A DNA stretch of 64,000 bases, from the NCBI GenBank assembly GCA_948567375.1, contig OX419760.1, positions 30,318,001 through 30,382,000 of the forward strand, written 5' to 3'. A program made the position numbers and the translations under genes. Positions 42,054 to 54,530 of this stretch are shown here, piece by piece. The notes under the pieces were generated by a model. That model did not search any database. It saw nothing but the letters and a program-made list of their open reading frames with translations, and was not told the DNA's origin. The stretch's first letter is position 1. Each line of letters opens with the position of its first letter. Source of the stretch: Lunularia cruciata. Lineage: Eukaryota > Streptophyta > Marchantiopsida > Lunulariales > Lunulariaceae.

Positions 42054-43283
42054 ATGGAAAACAACATGGCTTGTAAAGCTATTGGCATTGGTACAATACG
42101 CATTAAGATGTTTGATGGTATTGTGAGGACTCTTGCTGATGTGAGGCATGGTCCTGAGTTAAGGAAGAATTTGATATCACTAGGCACTTTGGACTCAAAT
42201 GGTTGGAGGTGGGGAGCAGAAAATGGAACACTCAAGGTATCAAAAGGAGCATTGGTTGTAATGAAGAGCAAGAAGATAGGAAATCTTTATGAGCTTGTTA
42301 GAGAGACCATCACTGGAGGAGTGGCAAGTACTATTTCTGAAAATGAAGATCCCAAAGATCTTACTCAGTTATGGCACCTATGTTTGGGTCATATGCATGA
42401 AAGTGGTCTAAGTGAATTGTCCAAGCAACAACTTCTGAAGTGCCTTTAAAGTTGTAAGTTAAAATTCTATGAGCATTGTGTAATAGGAAAGCAAAAAAGG
42501 GTGAGTTTTTCCTCTGTAGTTCATTGCACAAAGGAAATTTTAGACTATGTGCATTCTGATGTTTGGGGCCTTGCATCTACAACTTCAAAATCTGGAGCAT
42601 TATATTTTGTATCTTTGGTTGATGATTACTCTAGGAGAGTATGGGTCTACATCATGAAGAAAAAATCAGCGGTCTTCTCTATCTTTAAACTATGAAAGGT
42701 GATGATGGAGAAACAAACTGGAAGGAAAGTGAAGAATTTGAGATCTGATAATGGTGGAGAATACAAATCTGGAGAGTTTGATAGATATTGTAAGAGTAAA
42801 GGGATAATTCATCACTTTACCATACCGGGTACCCCTCAAAAATTTTGTGGTAGAGCAGATAAATCATACACTCTTGGAGAAAGCAAGAAGTATGTTAAGC
42901 AATGCCGGATTGGAGAAGAGTTTTTGGGCACAGAAGCTATAAATAAAACTTGTCATTTGATAAACATTTCTCCCTCTATTGCTATTGAATGTAAGACACC
43001 TATGGAAAAATAGACAGGTTGGCATGTTGATTACTCTTTACTTAGAGTGTTTGGATGCATAGCTTATGTTCATATTCAACAAGAACAAAGAACAAAGTTA
43101 GATCCCAAATCTAGAAAATGTATATTCTTGGGATATGAGAAGGATACAAAGAGATATAGATTATGGGATCCAGAAATATGTTGTCTTGTTGTGAGTAGGG
43201 ATGTAGTTTTTGATGAGACTAATACAATGAAGACTATTACTATAGAAAGGAAAAACAAATTCAATCAGATTTTGTTAAGATAG
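42054..43283 (+). pseudogene. Protease end and integrase of the copia element
   Basis: 42054-42449 covers the GAG-pre-integrase region with 'LWHLCLGHMHESGL' (usually W-H-x-R-L-G-H). 42501-43013 has integrase 'VHSDVWGLASTTSKSGALYF' and 'LRSDNGGEYKSGEF'. 43047-43283 has 'KLDPKSRKCIFLGYEKDTK'. Separate stops divide these pieces. The third catalytic residue region is altered ('TPQKFCGRADKS'). Confidence 0.88.
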
Positions 43284-43360
43284 ATATTGATCTTGAAAAT
43301 GAAGACATCTCACCTCTTGTAGATCTACCAAGTGAACCATTAGAAGAGCAAAGTCCAGAA

Positions 43361-44275
43361 GTGATTCATGAACATAGATATCCAAATAGGGATAGAAGGC
43401 CTCCAAAGAGACTTGATGATTCATTTGTAGCTTATGCTCTTCTTATGGGGAATGGTAAGCCTTCTTCATATGAAGAGGCAATGCAAGATCAAGAGTTTCA
43501 AAAGTGGTATTGTGCAACAATGAAAGAGGAGATGAAGTCTTTGGCCAAAAACCAAACATGGAGACTTGAAAAATTACATATGGAAAATAAGGCAATTGGT
43601 TGCAGACGGATATTTTTGAGGAAGGAAGGACTTCCAAAATCAGGTGGAGATCAATGCAAAGCAAGGCTTGTAGCAAAGGGTTATAACAAAAAAGAAGGTA
43701 TGGACTTCAATAAGATTTGTTCACCAATGGTAGAAATCTCTTCAATTTGTGCACTATTGGCAATAATTGCATTGCATAACTTGGAGTTGGAGCAACTAGA
43801 TGTTACAACTATTTTTTTACATGGAGAACTGGAGGAAGAGATTTGCATGCATCAACCTGAAGGTTTTGTGGTACCAAGGAACCAAAACTTGGCTTGCAAG
43901 TTACAAAAGTCTTTATATGGACTAAAGCAAAGTCCAAGAATTTGGTACATGAAATTTGATGCTTTCATGTTGAAGCATAGATATAACAGAAGTGAAACAA
44001 ATTTTTGTATGTACCTCAAGAAGTTACATGGACCTAGAGTATTTGATTTAATCATCTTGGTACTATGTGGGGATGATATGCCGATTGTTGCAGAGGATAT
44101 GGTTGAGGTGGAGAAATTGAAAGCACAACTTGGTAAGGAGTTTGATATGAAGGACTTGGGTTCCTCAAAGAGTGTGCTTGGGATTGAAATCCACCAAAAT
44201 AGAAGCAAGGGAAAGTTATGGATATCTCATAAGAGATATTTGCTTGGTTTGGCATGGAGAAAGCAAAACCAATGA
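43361..44275 (+). pseudogene. Reverse transcriptase of the copia element
   Basis: 304 open codons. Copia RT landmarks are 'CKARLVAKGYNKKEGMDF', 'LELEQLDVTTIFLHGELEEE', 'ACKLQKSLYGLKQSPRIWY' and the catalytic box 'LCGDDMPIVAED' (normally Y-V-D-D-M, so two residues are changed). The frame shifts near 44250, and 'PMNTSMASHF' and 'YASAVGSLMYAMVCTRPDI' continue in another frame at 44254-44541. Confidence 0.92.
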
Positions 44276-44491
44276 ACACTTCAATGGCAAGTCATTTCAG
44301 GATATCATTGGAGCAATGTCCATCAAATGAGGAAGAGAGAAAAGTAATGTCAATTATTCCTTATGCTAGTGCTGTTGGGAGTTTAATGTATGCTATGGTC
44401 TGTACTAGACCAGACATCTCATATGCTGTGAGTATGGTGAGTAGATACATAGCAAATTCAAGGAAACAACATTGGGAAGTTGTGAAGTGTA

Positions 44492-44947
44492 TTGATACTT
44501 CATTACTTGAAAGGGACTATAAATATTGGGATTACTTTTGATGTGGAGATTGACCAAGAAGGAGGAATAACAGGGTATGTAGATTCTGATTTTGCCGGAG
44601 ACTTGGATAAGAGAAGGTCTACAACAAGATATTTTTTTACACTTGTTGGTGGTGCAGTAAGTTGGAAGTCTACTCTCCAATCTACTATTGTTCTTTCTAC
44701 TATAGAGGCGAAATATATGGCAACAATTGAGGTTCCCAAAGAGGAAATATGGCTACAAAGATTAGCAAAGGATGTAGGACTCCCTAACATGAAGTCCACA
44801 ATTTTTTGTGATAGCCAAAGATCTAGTCACTTGGCCAAGAATCAAGTATATTGTTCAAGGACAAAGCATATTGATGTGAGACATCATTTTACCAAGGAAG
44901 CTTTACAAATAGTGAGATCAATTTGTGAAAGATTGGCACAAAGGTAA
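44492..44947 (+). pseudogene. RNase H of the copia element
   Basis: 'GYVDSDFAGDLDKRRSTTRY', 'VSWKSTLQSTIVLSTIEAKY' and 'HIDVRHHF' are the standard copia RNase H blocks. It overlaps the previous frame by about 50 bp because of a frameshift. A purine tract (aaaggtggaga, about 45056-45066) precedes the 3' LTR. Confidence 0.92.
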
Positions 44948-45068
44948 ATGTAGTTGATATGTTGACTAAACTTATTCTTGTTGAGAAGTTCAAGTTATGC
45001 ATGAACTTGCCCAACGTTCAATGTTGCTCTTTGGGATGATACAGTGGATACAAGCTAAAGGTGGAGAT

Positions 45069-45486
45069 TGTTATGTTTGGCTTGTTATCAAGGAGCTGAA
45101 TGATCAAGAGCAAGAGCAAACTTGATTGATGAAACATGCAGTGAGATAGGGACAATCACTTGTCTAGATATGTTCAGTCGTTACTAAGGTTGAGTATTAA
45201 AGTGACTAGATATCTTGAGTGGTCAATACTCATGAAGTCACGCAAGTCAATATTCAGGAGTTTAGTTGGATGATAGTGGTGAGGGACTATTGCTGTTTTT
45301 ATTTATATATACATATGTGCAATGAGAAATAAAGGTTCAAAGGCTGGTGTGAGCCTGTTTCAGCTGTGGAGGTAGCTTCCAAGATTGGGAGTGAACCATA
45401 TTATTTCCTATTAGTCCTCTGATTTATGTTTAATAGGCCTTATGATTTGCTATTGCAAGAGGTCCTTGGGACTATATTTTCTAACA
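45069..45486 (+). repeat. 3' LTR of the copia element
   Basis: 418 bp, TGTTATGTTTGG...TTCTAACA. Same layout as the 5' LTR with small indels. Confidence 0.93.
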
Positions 45487-46896
45487 TGTATGGCACACAA
45501 CATTGTGGGCAATGTAGCAATGGCTTGACATATTATCCAATGCTTTATTCAAATTACACAACACTAGTTTAGTGGCCTTACTCCTACCATAAGAACAAGC
45601 TATGCTTTGATATGAGAAGAAGTGCAATGTAATACATCTTGCTTAGACAACAAGAACAACTAAGGGACAAAATTAACAGGATATGAAAAGGACACAATGA
45701 AACCATGCAAGCATTTATTCAAAGATTCCAATATATAGCATCCATGATAACCCCAAATCCAAACCCTAAAATGACCCTCAATTGGTTTAAGGATGCTCTA
45801 CTCAAGGATATTCAAGAGTTTCTCATATACAACAAGGCTGCAAATCTCACCAAGGCCTTCAAGGAAGCATGCTATTGAGCTCAAGCTACTGAGCAGGATA
45901 TGGTTTACCAGACCCTTGCTCTATCATACTAGGGTTCAATGGAAGTATAATGCATAATCCCTATGCTGCTATTCATGGTTTTCCCCAATCTAACTATTTC
46001 TATGGGGAAGTTCCCTTGCTGCATCAGGCTTGTATATGGTAACACAAGCAATGCCCATGCCTACACAACCAACTACTTGTAGTATCCTTCATCATTCCTC
46101 TCAAAGCTTCTATACCTCTAAATGCTCCCACAACTGCCTTGCTTGTAACAACCACTAAAATAGAGGATATCTTAGTCAAGTTAGAACAACTAGAGAATCT
46201 TCATATAGCACACCAATCCCAAGGGAGAAATCATGTGAACACTACTGCAAGGAGGGGAATTTCATCCACTTGTTGTTAGGGCATGACCACACCAATGCTT
46301 AGTGTGCTACTCCAAACATTCCAAATTTTTGTCTTCATTATGGGAGATATGGGCATATCATGGCAAACTACAAAACACTACAAAGATGCACAAGGATAAA
46401 GGAAAGGAACATGCTATAGTTGTAGTCCCACAACAAAACAAATTTAACCAACACTTACATGACCTACTATTATAAGGTGCATGAGGAATAGCCAAGGATA
46501 GGAACCACCGAGACCCAATATTTGCTATCACATCTATGATAAGAATCACTATGCAAATCAATGTCCAAATAGGCCCACCCATTGTGCATTTTGCTTTGGT
46601 CCTCACACTTTGGCATAGTGTCTAGACTTCAAGAACTTTATAACCCAAACTTGGCAAGCACCCATACCCAATGACCCACACACAATACTAGGCCTATGTA
46701 TTTCATTGGAGCAGAAGATGCTTCCGAGAGAAGCATTCCTCATCTATGGAAGTGCTTTTGAAGAGGCAATTGTCTTCATTACTACCCACTCTTGCATGTA
46801 TGAAGTACCAAATCCAAATAATGCTTCCATTTCTAAGAACTACTCAAAAAGTTTAGATGAAGAAATTGTGCATAAAGAAACTACTCAACTGGTCCC
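45487..46896 (+). pseudogene. Outer gag-bearing element, right part
   Basis: Continuation of the gag interrupted by the copia element. Visible blocks are 'MQAFIQRF'-like text near 45700, 'NPKMTLNWFKDALLKDIQEF' near 45770-45830, and two degenerate zinc knuckles near 46320-46380 and 46575-46625 ('CAFCFGPHTLA' then a stop and C). Many stops. It ends abruptly at the chromovirus fragment at 46897. Confidence 0.55.
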
Positions 46897-47371
46897 TCTA
46901 TAGCTACCTTCTCGACAAACTTCCCATCTTGGGACTGACTATTCTTAGGCATCTTACTCAGAGGTGCCAAACAACCTAATCGGAAATTTCTACCTTGGTG
47001 TCGTACTTGAATTTGTTGTCGGGTCCAATCAAATTGAACCTTATGATGTTCAAGCCAAGGTAGACCCAAAATGATATCATAGTGTAGAGGTGCCACTACA
47101 AACCTCATACACTCCAATACTCCTTCCCAATCTTGAAGGTAACAGGATGTGAGGTGCGGAATGCAAAACCCTTTCTACCATCCTCCATCATCAAACTACT
47201 TCCAACCACTGGTTTGATAGGAATACCCAATTCCTTTGCTACTTGCATAGACATGCAATTCTTTGAACTTCCAAAATCATCCAAAATCCTACAACCCCAA
47301 TTAGATATCGTACCTTGCAAGTGAAGCAAACTTGCATAGAGCGAGCCTTCAATCCCATTGGAACTAATCAA
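46897..47371 (-). pseudogene. Protease region of the truncated chromovirus
   Basis: Two overlapping open pieces (47105-47371 and down to 46897) carry 'ILDDFGSSKNCMSM' and 'DIILGLPWLEHHKVQFDWT', followed by an uninterrupted 'RRQIQVRHQGRNF' where A and B have stops. This makes the copy a useful reference for the ancestral frame. Confidence 0.85.
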
Positions 47372-47399
47372 GCTCCCAATAGGCGGCTCAAAATCTCCT

Positions 47400-48292
47400 A
47401 TTGGGATTCTTTGTTTCCTTGATCATTCTATTCCACAAACTCCATTTGGGCAACTTGTCGAGGTTGCCCATTCCTAAGTGGACATTCAGCAATGTGATGT
47501 CCAACTTGGTGACAATAAAAACAACCTCCATTTTGTCATAATCTTTCTCTGTCTACTGTGCCAAGTGGTCTTCGTTGGATATCATCAATCTCCATTGGTA
47601 CCAGTTATTCCACTCGTGGTACTGGTAGGCTTTGTGTAGGTCGAGGTCAAGACCAAGTTGTCACAACCAAGGAATCAAAATGCTCAGCCAATTGCATGGC
47701 TTCTTCTATGTTCTGTGGCTCTTGCATGGTCACCTCTAATTTGGTTTGTGACTTCAATCCTTGTAAAAATTGATCTAGAACTTCACCTTCTTGGATATCT
47801 AAAATTTGCATGATAATGTTCTGAAATTGTATGATGTAGCTTCTCATTGAGCCAATCTGCCTCAACTCCGCCAACAACTGCGGCTTGGGTGGCATTTATA
47901 GTTTGAAATCGACCAAGTATTGCATCCTTGAATTCTGCCCATGTCAAAATCGGTGTAACAATTTGTCGTTCAGCTCTTTCTACTCAAAATCACCACCAAA
48001 GTTTTGCCACGCCATCCAATTGGCTAGAAGCCAAGAGAATTTGTTTCCGCTCGTCTTGAAGATTGGTGGCTTCAAAGTAACGTTCGTAGTCAAACACAAA
48101 ATTCTCCACTGTGCCGGGAAGATTCTTGCCTTCAAACACCTTGGGTTTCAGAAATCAAATGTGATCTTCTCCATCTCGAACTGGTGCTCTGTCTATTTGT
48201 TCTTGTTGTTGCTGGTCTCGTTCATCCAACAATCAAGTAAGATGCTCGATTTGCTATTGCATTGCAAGGATAACATCCGGTATTGCCACCAT
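47400..48292 (-). pseudogene. Gag of the truncated minus-strand chromovirus
   Basis: ATG at 48292 (M-V-A-I-P). Stops break the first half. The open part 47647-47895 reads 'MRSYIIQFQNIIMQILDIQE' and 'GLKSQTKLEVTMQEP'. A zinc knuckle with C-Y/H-C spacing follows near 47480-47525. It is similar to A and B but with different stops, so the copies decayed independently. Confidence 0.82.
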
Positions 48293-48563
48293 CGCTACTA
48301 CTCTATTCCACTACCCTCAATTTATCTAATTGATTAACACATAGATACAACACGTCCACCGTTCTCCATAAGTTACAACTAGAAGTATCAAGGGTTCCTC
48401 TGACATGGTGATCATATGTAGAAAATCCTGCCCAAAGCGCAAGGTGATGAATTGTGTGAAACGATGCTTTGGTAATATCTGGACATGAAAGTCCCAATGG
48501 TTTGGTGAAAGTGGATTTGGTGGTCCATAAATTCCATCCATCCCATTCCTACTCTAATACCAA

Positions 48564-48972
48564 TGTAAACGACCGAAATTGAGGAGAAAAATAGGAGAAT
48601 GGAAATTCACATTGGGACACTTGAATAAGGGAAAACTCCGAATGCCTAGCATGAGCTTCGGCCTTTGTATTTATAGGTAGCATACAAGGCCCTTGAAGCT
48701 TCTCAAGAAGCTTCCTTGAGCCGCTTTCTTGGAGTGCAAGCCAAGTTAACTAGGAAGATTCTCAAGAAGCTTCCTTCTAGAAGCCGCCTACTTGGCGTGC
48801 AAGCTAAGCTAGTTAGAAGCTTCTAGAAGCTACCTACTTAGGGCACAAGTTAACTAGTTGGGAAGCTTTCCAAGAAGCTTCTTAGATGCTTCTAGAATAT
48901 TCTAGGCTATTTTGTCTTATTCTCTACTTCATAAGCCCGACTAACTTCATCGCTAAACTCCATATTGTTACA
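48564..48972 (-). repeat. 5' LTR of the truncated minus-strand chromovirus
   Basis: 409 bp, TGTAACAATATGG (from 48972) to GTTTACA (48564). It has a perfect GAAgcTTCtaGAA at 48816-48828. Confidence 0.92.
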
Positions 48973-50009
48973 TCACCTACTTTGTATGATTTCAAAAACT
49001 GCCAAAGAAAACTTCATCTCCTTCCATCATGAAGAGAATGTTACCCTTCAGTTGGTATGGCTCTATTTTATGAAGGAAAATCACTATTTGCATTGGATCC
49101 AACCCTTTTAAACACTACAAGGTGCAAAGATATTGTACTCCACCAGATAGCAAGTCCTCCTTGACACTATCAAGTGAAACAAATCTTTTTCTAGAAAATC
49201 ATCATTTAGATCTTTGGTTTGGTCTTTGGTTCCCAACCAAGAAAGCGAATATGCATTCTCATTGTGAGTACACTTCCTTACTTAGATTGTATAGGTGAAA
49301 TCCTACAACAAAAGAATCTTGCAATGTACCTAGACAAAATCTCAACCAAGAAAAAAAATCTGCATTTTAGTTGTGAGTACACTTCCTTACTTGGACTATA
49401 TAGGTGAAATCCTCCAACAAAAGAAGCTTGCAATGTGCATAGACAAATCCTGCCTTCTTTGTCAAGTGTTGCAATGTACAATGGTTCAATATAACACAAA
49501 TTTGTACTCTAAAAGATAGTAATTAAATTTTCATACAAGGATACACCATGCTTAAAACTTTCTTAGCCATTCTAGAATACTTCTTTTCAACACTAGAACA
49601 TTTTCTAATGGCATATTATATAGAATAATCTTTCTTGTTGTCATACTTTGGACTAAGCAATAATCTACAACCATTTATGATGTATCCACATACACATGAA
49701 ACATGTTCCTAATCAAAGGCTTGCATGATTTGTGCTTCCAAAAATTTGGTCTTTAATATGAAAAAAATGTTTAGGTTTATAGGGTTTAGGGTTTAAGGTT
49801 CTTCTTGTTTCTTCATCCATGATTAATTTTTGGACTTCTTGCATAACTTGATAAGAGGTATCACTAAAATTGCATAGTTTGCAATGAATCCAAGGTAGTA
49901 AGTACCCTACATGGCCTAAGAAAGCATGAGGTTCTCTAAGGCTCTTTGGGGTTCCTAGGGCTTGAATGATCTTAAACTTCTCCATATCTACCTTAATCTC
50001 TCTCCTATA
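48973..50009. other. Non-coding, with a 109-bp tandem duplication
   Basis: No gene recognised. Two tandem copies begin 'gtgagtacacttccttactt' at 49264 and 49373 and run to about 49480, a 109-bp period with few differences. Confidence 0.6.
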
Positions 50010-50918
50010 GTATAAAAGATTGAGGAGAGAAATAAGAGAATGGAAGACTAGAGTGAGACACACAAATGAAAGAATTGAAACTCTTAAATGAAAGAAACTC
50101 TGAATACTTAGCATGAGCTTGGGATTTGGTATTTATAGGCAACCTAAGTACAAGGATCTCAAGAAGCTTCCCAAGAAGGTTCCTTCTAGAAGTTACCTTT
50201 ACTTGGAATGCAAGCTAAGCTAGCTGTTTACCTAACTGCAAACTAAGCTAGTTGCATACTTGACATACAAGTTACTTAACACTTGGAAATTTCCTAGAAG
50301 CTTTTTACCAAGAAGCTTCTTGCATGCTTCTAGAACATTCTTAAAGTTGTCTAGCTATATGCTAATTCTTCAACATCTTAAATATATTTAGCATCTACTT
50401 CCTCCATATTATTACATATTCCACCACCTGGTTGATGATATCTTTGTTGCCATGGAATCTTTGAAATTTCATATAGCCTCTTGTGCATTTTGGAGATAAG
50501 CAAGAGTATCTCATGTGGTATAATGAAGAAGATAACTTTGCCAAAGGATCTTGTATTTAGTGTGTTGTTGGTGGCCATGTTGGATGTCATAGCATGCAAG
50601 TATACGGTCAACTTTGTATTTTTTATGGTTATTAAAAGGATTAGAGGAGGAAGAGGTTGGAACCAAGTAGGAAGACAGGTTGGAAAGAAGGGTATTAACT
50701 TGGAAACATGGAAGAGAAGATGGAGTTTCATATGACTAAGAAGGGCAAGTTTTTAGGCAATAAGAGAAATTATCTAAATTCCAATTAGTATGATAAACAT
50801 TGACAAATGCACATAGCATATCAACAAAAGTGCAATTTTTGCATTTTTTTTTCTCATCAATGTGAGGATGATAATTTCTGGACAAGGTAAGCTTGGTGTC
50901 AAGGAGTTTGGAAATCAC
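50010..50918 (-). mobile_element. Minus-strand chromovirus 3' fragment with LTR
   Basis: Reading from 50918 down: integrase core remnant 'LDTKLTLSRNYHPHIDEKK' (compare 'LGTKLALSTAYHPQTDGQT' in B), then 'FHVSKLIPF' and a decayed chromodomain (50420-50730), then a 3' LTR at about 50010-50416. The LTR retains the TATA/leader landmarks ('ttggtatttataggcaacc' in rc sense) but fewer 'gaagcttc' motifs. No RT remains. Confidence 0.8.
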
Positions 50919-53765
50919 TTACCAAAATTAACCAATGAATCATAAATCACAATCATATATGAGAACCCTTGGCATTCCATTTGAATTCGGAATTTCAAGT
51001 TTGAAGACCATATCAAAGTAGATCATGGCCAACATTGGAGCATCCATAATAGGTGCTAGATGAATCTACTAATCATCTAATCCAAATTTTGGCAAGTAAT
51101 TTTTTAACTCCTTGGTACTAAGCTTGAATTTAGATTAGATCAGATGATTAGCTTAGACAAATACAAAATTTATCTAAATGTAAATGGCATGAAAAAGAAG
51201 TTCAATAGACTTCTATTTAGAATCCTAAAAAAATAATTGTGAATTATGCATATGATTGGGATACTAAAGGTATCAATTGTTTTATGAGCTTGCCACATAG
51301 TTGAAAAGACCACCATAAAGCAAAACACTCTACTTCTTGACATATAAACATCATCCAATCTTACCAATTGAGTCTAAAGTTCCCATATACACATACTCTC
51401 CAATGGATACCTACCAAAGAAGAGAGTCAAGATCTTCAAATGCATTACTTGATTTTCCTTGAGGAGAAGAAAGATAACTCATATGATCATATGAAGAATC
51501 AACTACAAAGAAAGGAGTAGCATGACAAGAAGATCAATACATAATAGTGATGGAGCAAGATTTAGTTCTATTGTATATAAGCTCTCTCCAAGGAATTTAC
51601 ATCTAAGATAGATGGGATGATATAAAGAATGTAAGTAATGATTATATATCTATGCAATTAGTTGATCTTGTCTTGAAGGGAATATTTTTGCCACCCAAGT
51701 AAATGGTTGGTGTGTCCAAAGATACCATGTTTAGGTCCAAATAAGTGAGTAGTCCTTATGTTTGGAAGGGTTCTCATATTTGAAGGAGAGGGTATATGGT
51801 GCACATAATTTTCCAAATTTTCAATTTTGTTTGTCTTCTTACTTCATTGTAAAGATGAGAGGTGTCATTTTTCTATTTGGAAGGAGAAACCTTTGTGTAT
51901 GCATATTATTTGCATTTATCTTTCCATATACCAAAGTACAAAAAAACAAGCATAAATATATATGTACTACAAAAAATTCAAGTCCAAAAAAAGGTCAAAA
52001 TCAAAGATTCCAAGTTCAAAGATTCTTTGGAGCTAAAGATTTTTGGATTCAAAGACTGCATGCCAATTTGAATGCCATTGTCTTTGAGGTAGGAACCACT
52101 GCCAAGGACCATTGGTACCCACTAAAGATTTTGCATATGTGGAAAATGACTGCCCAAAAAATAAGTACCAATGAGTAAAGAAACCCCAACTATAGAATTG
52201 AATGCACACCAAGAAATTTTATTATTCACCCAAGTTTTTTCAATGATCAATTCAAAGAATGCATAGCCATCTTAAATTATTTGTAGTTATATCTTTTTTG
52301 GAGTCAATTGTCCCTTGATAAGAAACATGGTGAAGACTAGAAGAGCAATGAGGAAGATTCCAAAGGTAGTTCTTTGCTACCCAATGGTGAATACTTTAAG
52401 TAGGCAATACATTGCAAGAATGAGTTACTCCAAAGCAGACACCTAACCATTTTTGCTCTAGAATTGGGAGCTTTGTTAATATACACCTTGTAGGAAATGA
52501 TAACTAGAAGTGAGAGAGTGTGTGTGATAGGTCAATGTCAACATACTTATAGTATATTCAATAGGAACAATTGTTCCCACATGCCTAAGAATGAAGCAAC
52601 ACACATACTTGTCACCAAACCTTGGTTCATTTATTGTTTCTTGGTTAGGAACCACACCTAGAAGAGGGTAGTGTCACCCTATGGTGCACTACAGCAAAAA
52701 GAGAATCATAAAATCACTTTCACTCTAAGATTTATTTGGAATTGCTTGTGAAGGTGATAGATTGTTCAACTCCAAGGGCCATTCCATTCCAAAGACACAA
52801 TGCTTGCAAATGTGTTCTACCCTTCCCAAAAGGCACAACTTGTAGTATTGAGCTTTATGTTGTGCCTTACCTAAGTTTTCTAAATTTATGGTACTACTTG
52901 TGTGGTGAGCTTCACAATCCACTTGCTGCACAAGTTCACTCCTTTCCATCATTCAGTGCACACCTTGATCAAGGATGAGTACTTGCTTGGCACTAAGCAT
53001 TGAAGACCTATTGTTAAATTCTTCACCTCTACTCTTGCCTAGACATTGAACAACATACAAAATGAAGGACACAAGACTTGCAAACAAGTAAGATCACTCT
53101 TTATTGGTAATCAAATTCTACATTAAACAACATATGAACATGAGTGCTAATAGCACTAAGCCTTATATACTAATCTAGCTTGGAGCCAAAGGGATCCCTA
53201 ACACCCATTTGTGTATGTATGTATTATTGTGATATTTATTTTGGTATTACAAGTACTTGAGAGATATTATTTATTGTAGAGATAAAAGGATGGTTCTATA
53301 TTAGTCATGATTAGCTAAAGTTAGTCATAGCAAAGGTTGATGGGACCTTACTTTAGAAGAAGTGGAAAAAATGAGCACCATTATTTTGGATTCTAGTACA
53401 TTGACTTGGTATTATTCCTAGGTGTTTGGCTTTGAGGAAAGAGTTGAGAACTCTTGGACCCATAAGCCTTTTTGTTTTGGATTCTTCTATATTCCATGGA
53501 TACCCCAACTTAGTGGTTGGGTCAAGATAAGACCACATGCTTAGAGGAATATTCTCATGAGTATAGATATTCCTTTAGACTTTTAGATTTTATTTGACTT
53601 TTAGCCTAGTAACTTGAGTTATTCAAGTAATTAGTAACTTTGGTGCATAATTATTTCACAAGTATATAAAATAGGGGTGAGAAGGCACTCATCATCTTTT
53701 CATTTGCAACTATCTCTCTCTCATTGAGTTCTCTAGTGAGCAATGGTTTGAGTCTTGGTGTGTTA
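50919..53765. other. No gene recognised
   Basis: Mixed AT-rich DNA. The largest open frame (51762-52178, 138 codons, +) is lysine- and phenylalanine-rich with no known motif and looks incidental. The stretch 52.45-53.1 kb has many short 'gcact..' words, as do 54.8-55.1 and 57.5-58.1 kb, without a clear unit. Confidence 0.4.
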
Positions 53766-54530
53766 GTTTTATACCAATAGTTAGACATACTAGCTAGAGG
53801 TGAAATTTGGCTTGGTAACATCTGGAAGGATGTTATGTATGATAGCTTAGGTAGACTAGATAGAGGTGTCACCAAAAGAATACTTCTACTAATAGGGCAA
53901 GAGACAAAAATAGCTTGAATTTATAATACTAAAAGCTAGACATATTATCCAGAGGTGAAAATTGGTTTGGTAACATCTGGAAGGATGTTATACATAATGG
54001 GCTAGGTAGATCAGACAGAGGTGTCACCAAAAGAGGACTTTTACTAATAGTGCAAGAGGAGAAAATAGCTTGAAAACTTTAGAGCCGATTTTGGAGGCTT
54101 AAATGGATGAATTAGACCTTGAAAATGTGCAAATTTTCCTCCCAAAGGAAGGAATGTTAGCCTTCCCTCCCCATTGATTTATCTCATTGAGAGCTTTCCA
54201 ATGGCACCTCACCCATGCAATTTGGAGATTCTTATAGGAAGATTCCCTAAAGATTCCCTCTAGTCAAAGATGATTTGACCAACCAGATAGGATCAAAACC
54301 AACATGTCACCAATGCATGCAACTAATATGAGGGTGGAGATTGCTATCATGACACCAATCCATTTATATGATCCAAGGGTAGAGCTTCCTTCAAGGAAGT
54401 CTCCTTTGCTTTATAATACAATCAAGGTGTTCTTTTAGGGCATTGGAGGTTGAGTGTGAAACTATGTGTTTCTTCTTCAATGTTTCTCTTCATGTCTCCT
54501 ATCCTTGGAAGATTAAAAATCAGCCTTGGA
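53766..54530 (+). repeat. LTR-like family 2, plus-strand copy
   Basis: Two tandem sub-units of about 168 bp (starting near 53766 and 53933), sharing 'gctagacata..atc(c/t)agaggtgaaa', 'ggtaacatctggaaggatgtta' and 'ggtgtcaccaaaagag'. A unique part follows ('gccttccctccccattgattt', 'gagagctttccaatggcacctca', 'gattccctaaagattccctc'), also seen at 59.76-59.92 kb and inverted at 60.12-60.3 kb. The layout equals the solo LTR at 59924-60660. Confidence 0.7.

Larger units (their letters stand above)
40589..45486 (+). mobile_element. Complete Ty1/copia element
   Basis: 4.9 kb. LTRs are 40589-40999 and 45069-45486 (TGTTA...TAACA), flanked by a perfect 5-bp target duplication TGTAT (40584-40588 and 45487-45491). 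The order gag-integrase-RT-RNase H is diagnostic of copia. The coding region is the best preserved of any element here but has several stops and frameshifts. It is inserted in the gag of another element. Confidence 0.96.
46897..48972 (-). mobile_element. Truncated minus-strand chromovirus (5' half)
   Basis: Contains a 5' LTR (48564-48972), leader, gag and protease. It then stops abruptly at about 46897, in the linker between protease and RT. No RT or integrase remains. The flank right of the LTR is TCACC; no matching left duplication is possible because that end is lost. Confidence 0.9.

Noticed and set aside
51762-52178. 138-codon plus-strand frame
   Set aside because: Low-complexity, AT-driven composition (K, F, I), no motif, no related copy noticed in the window.
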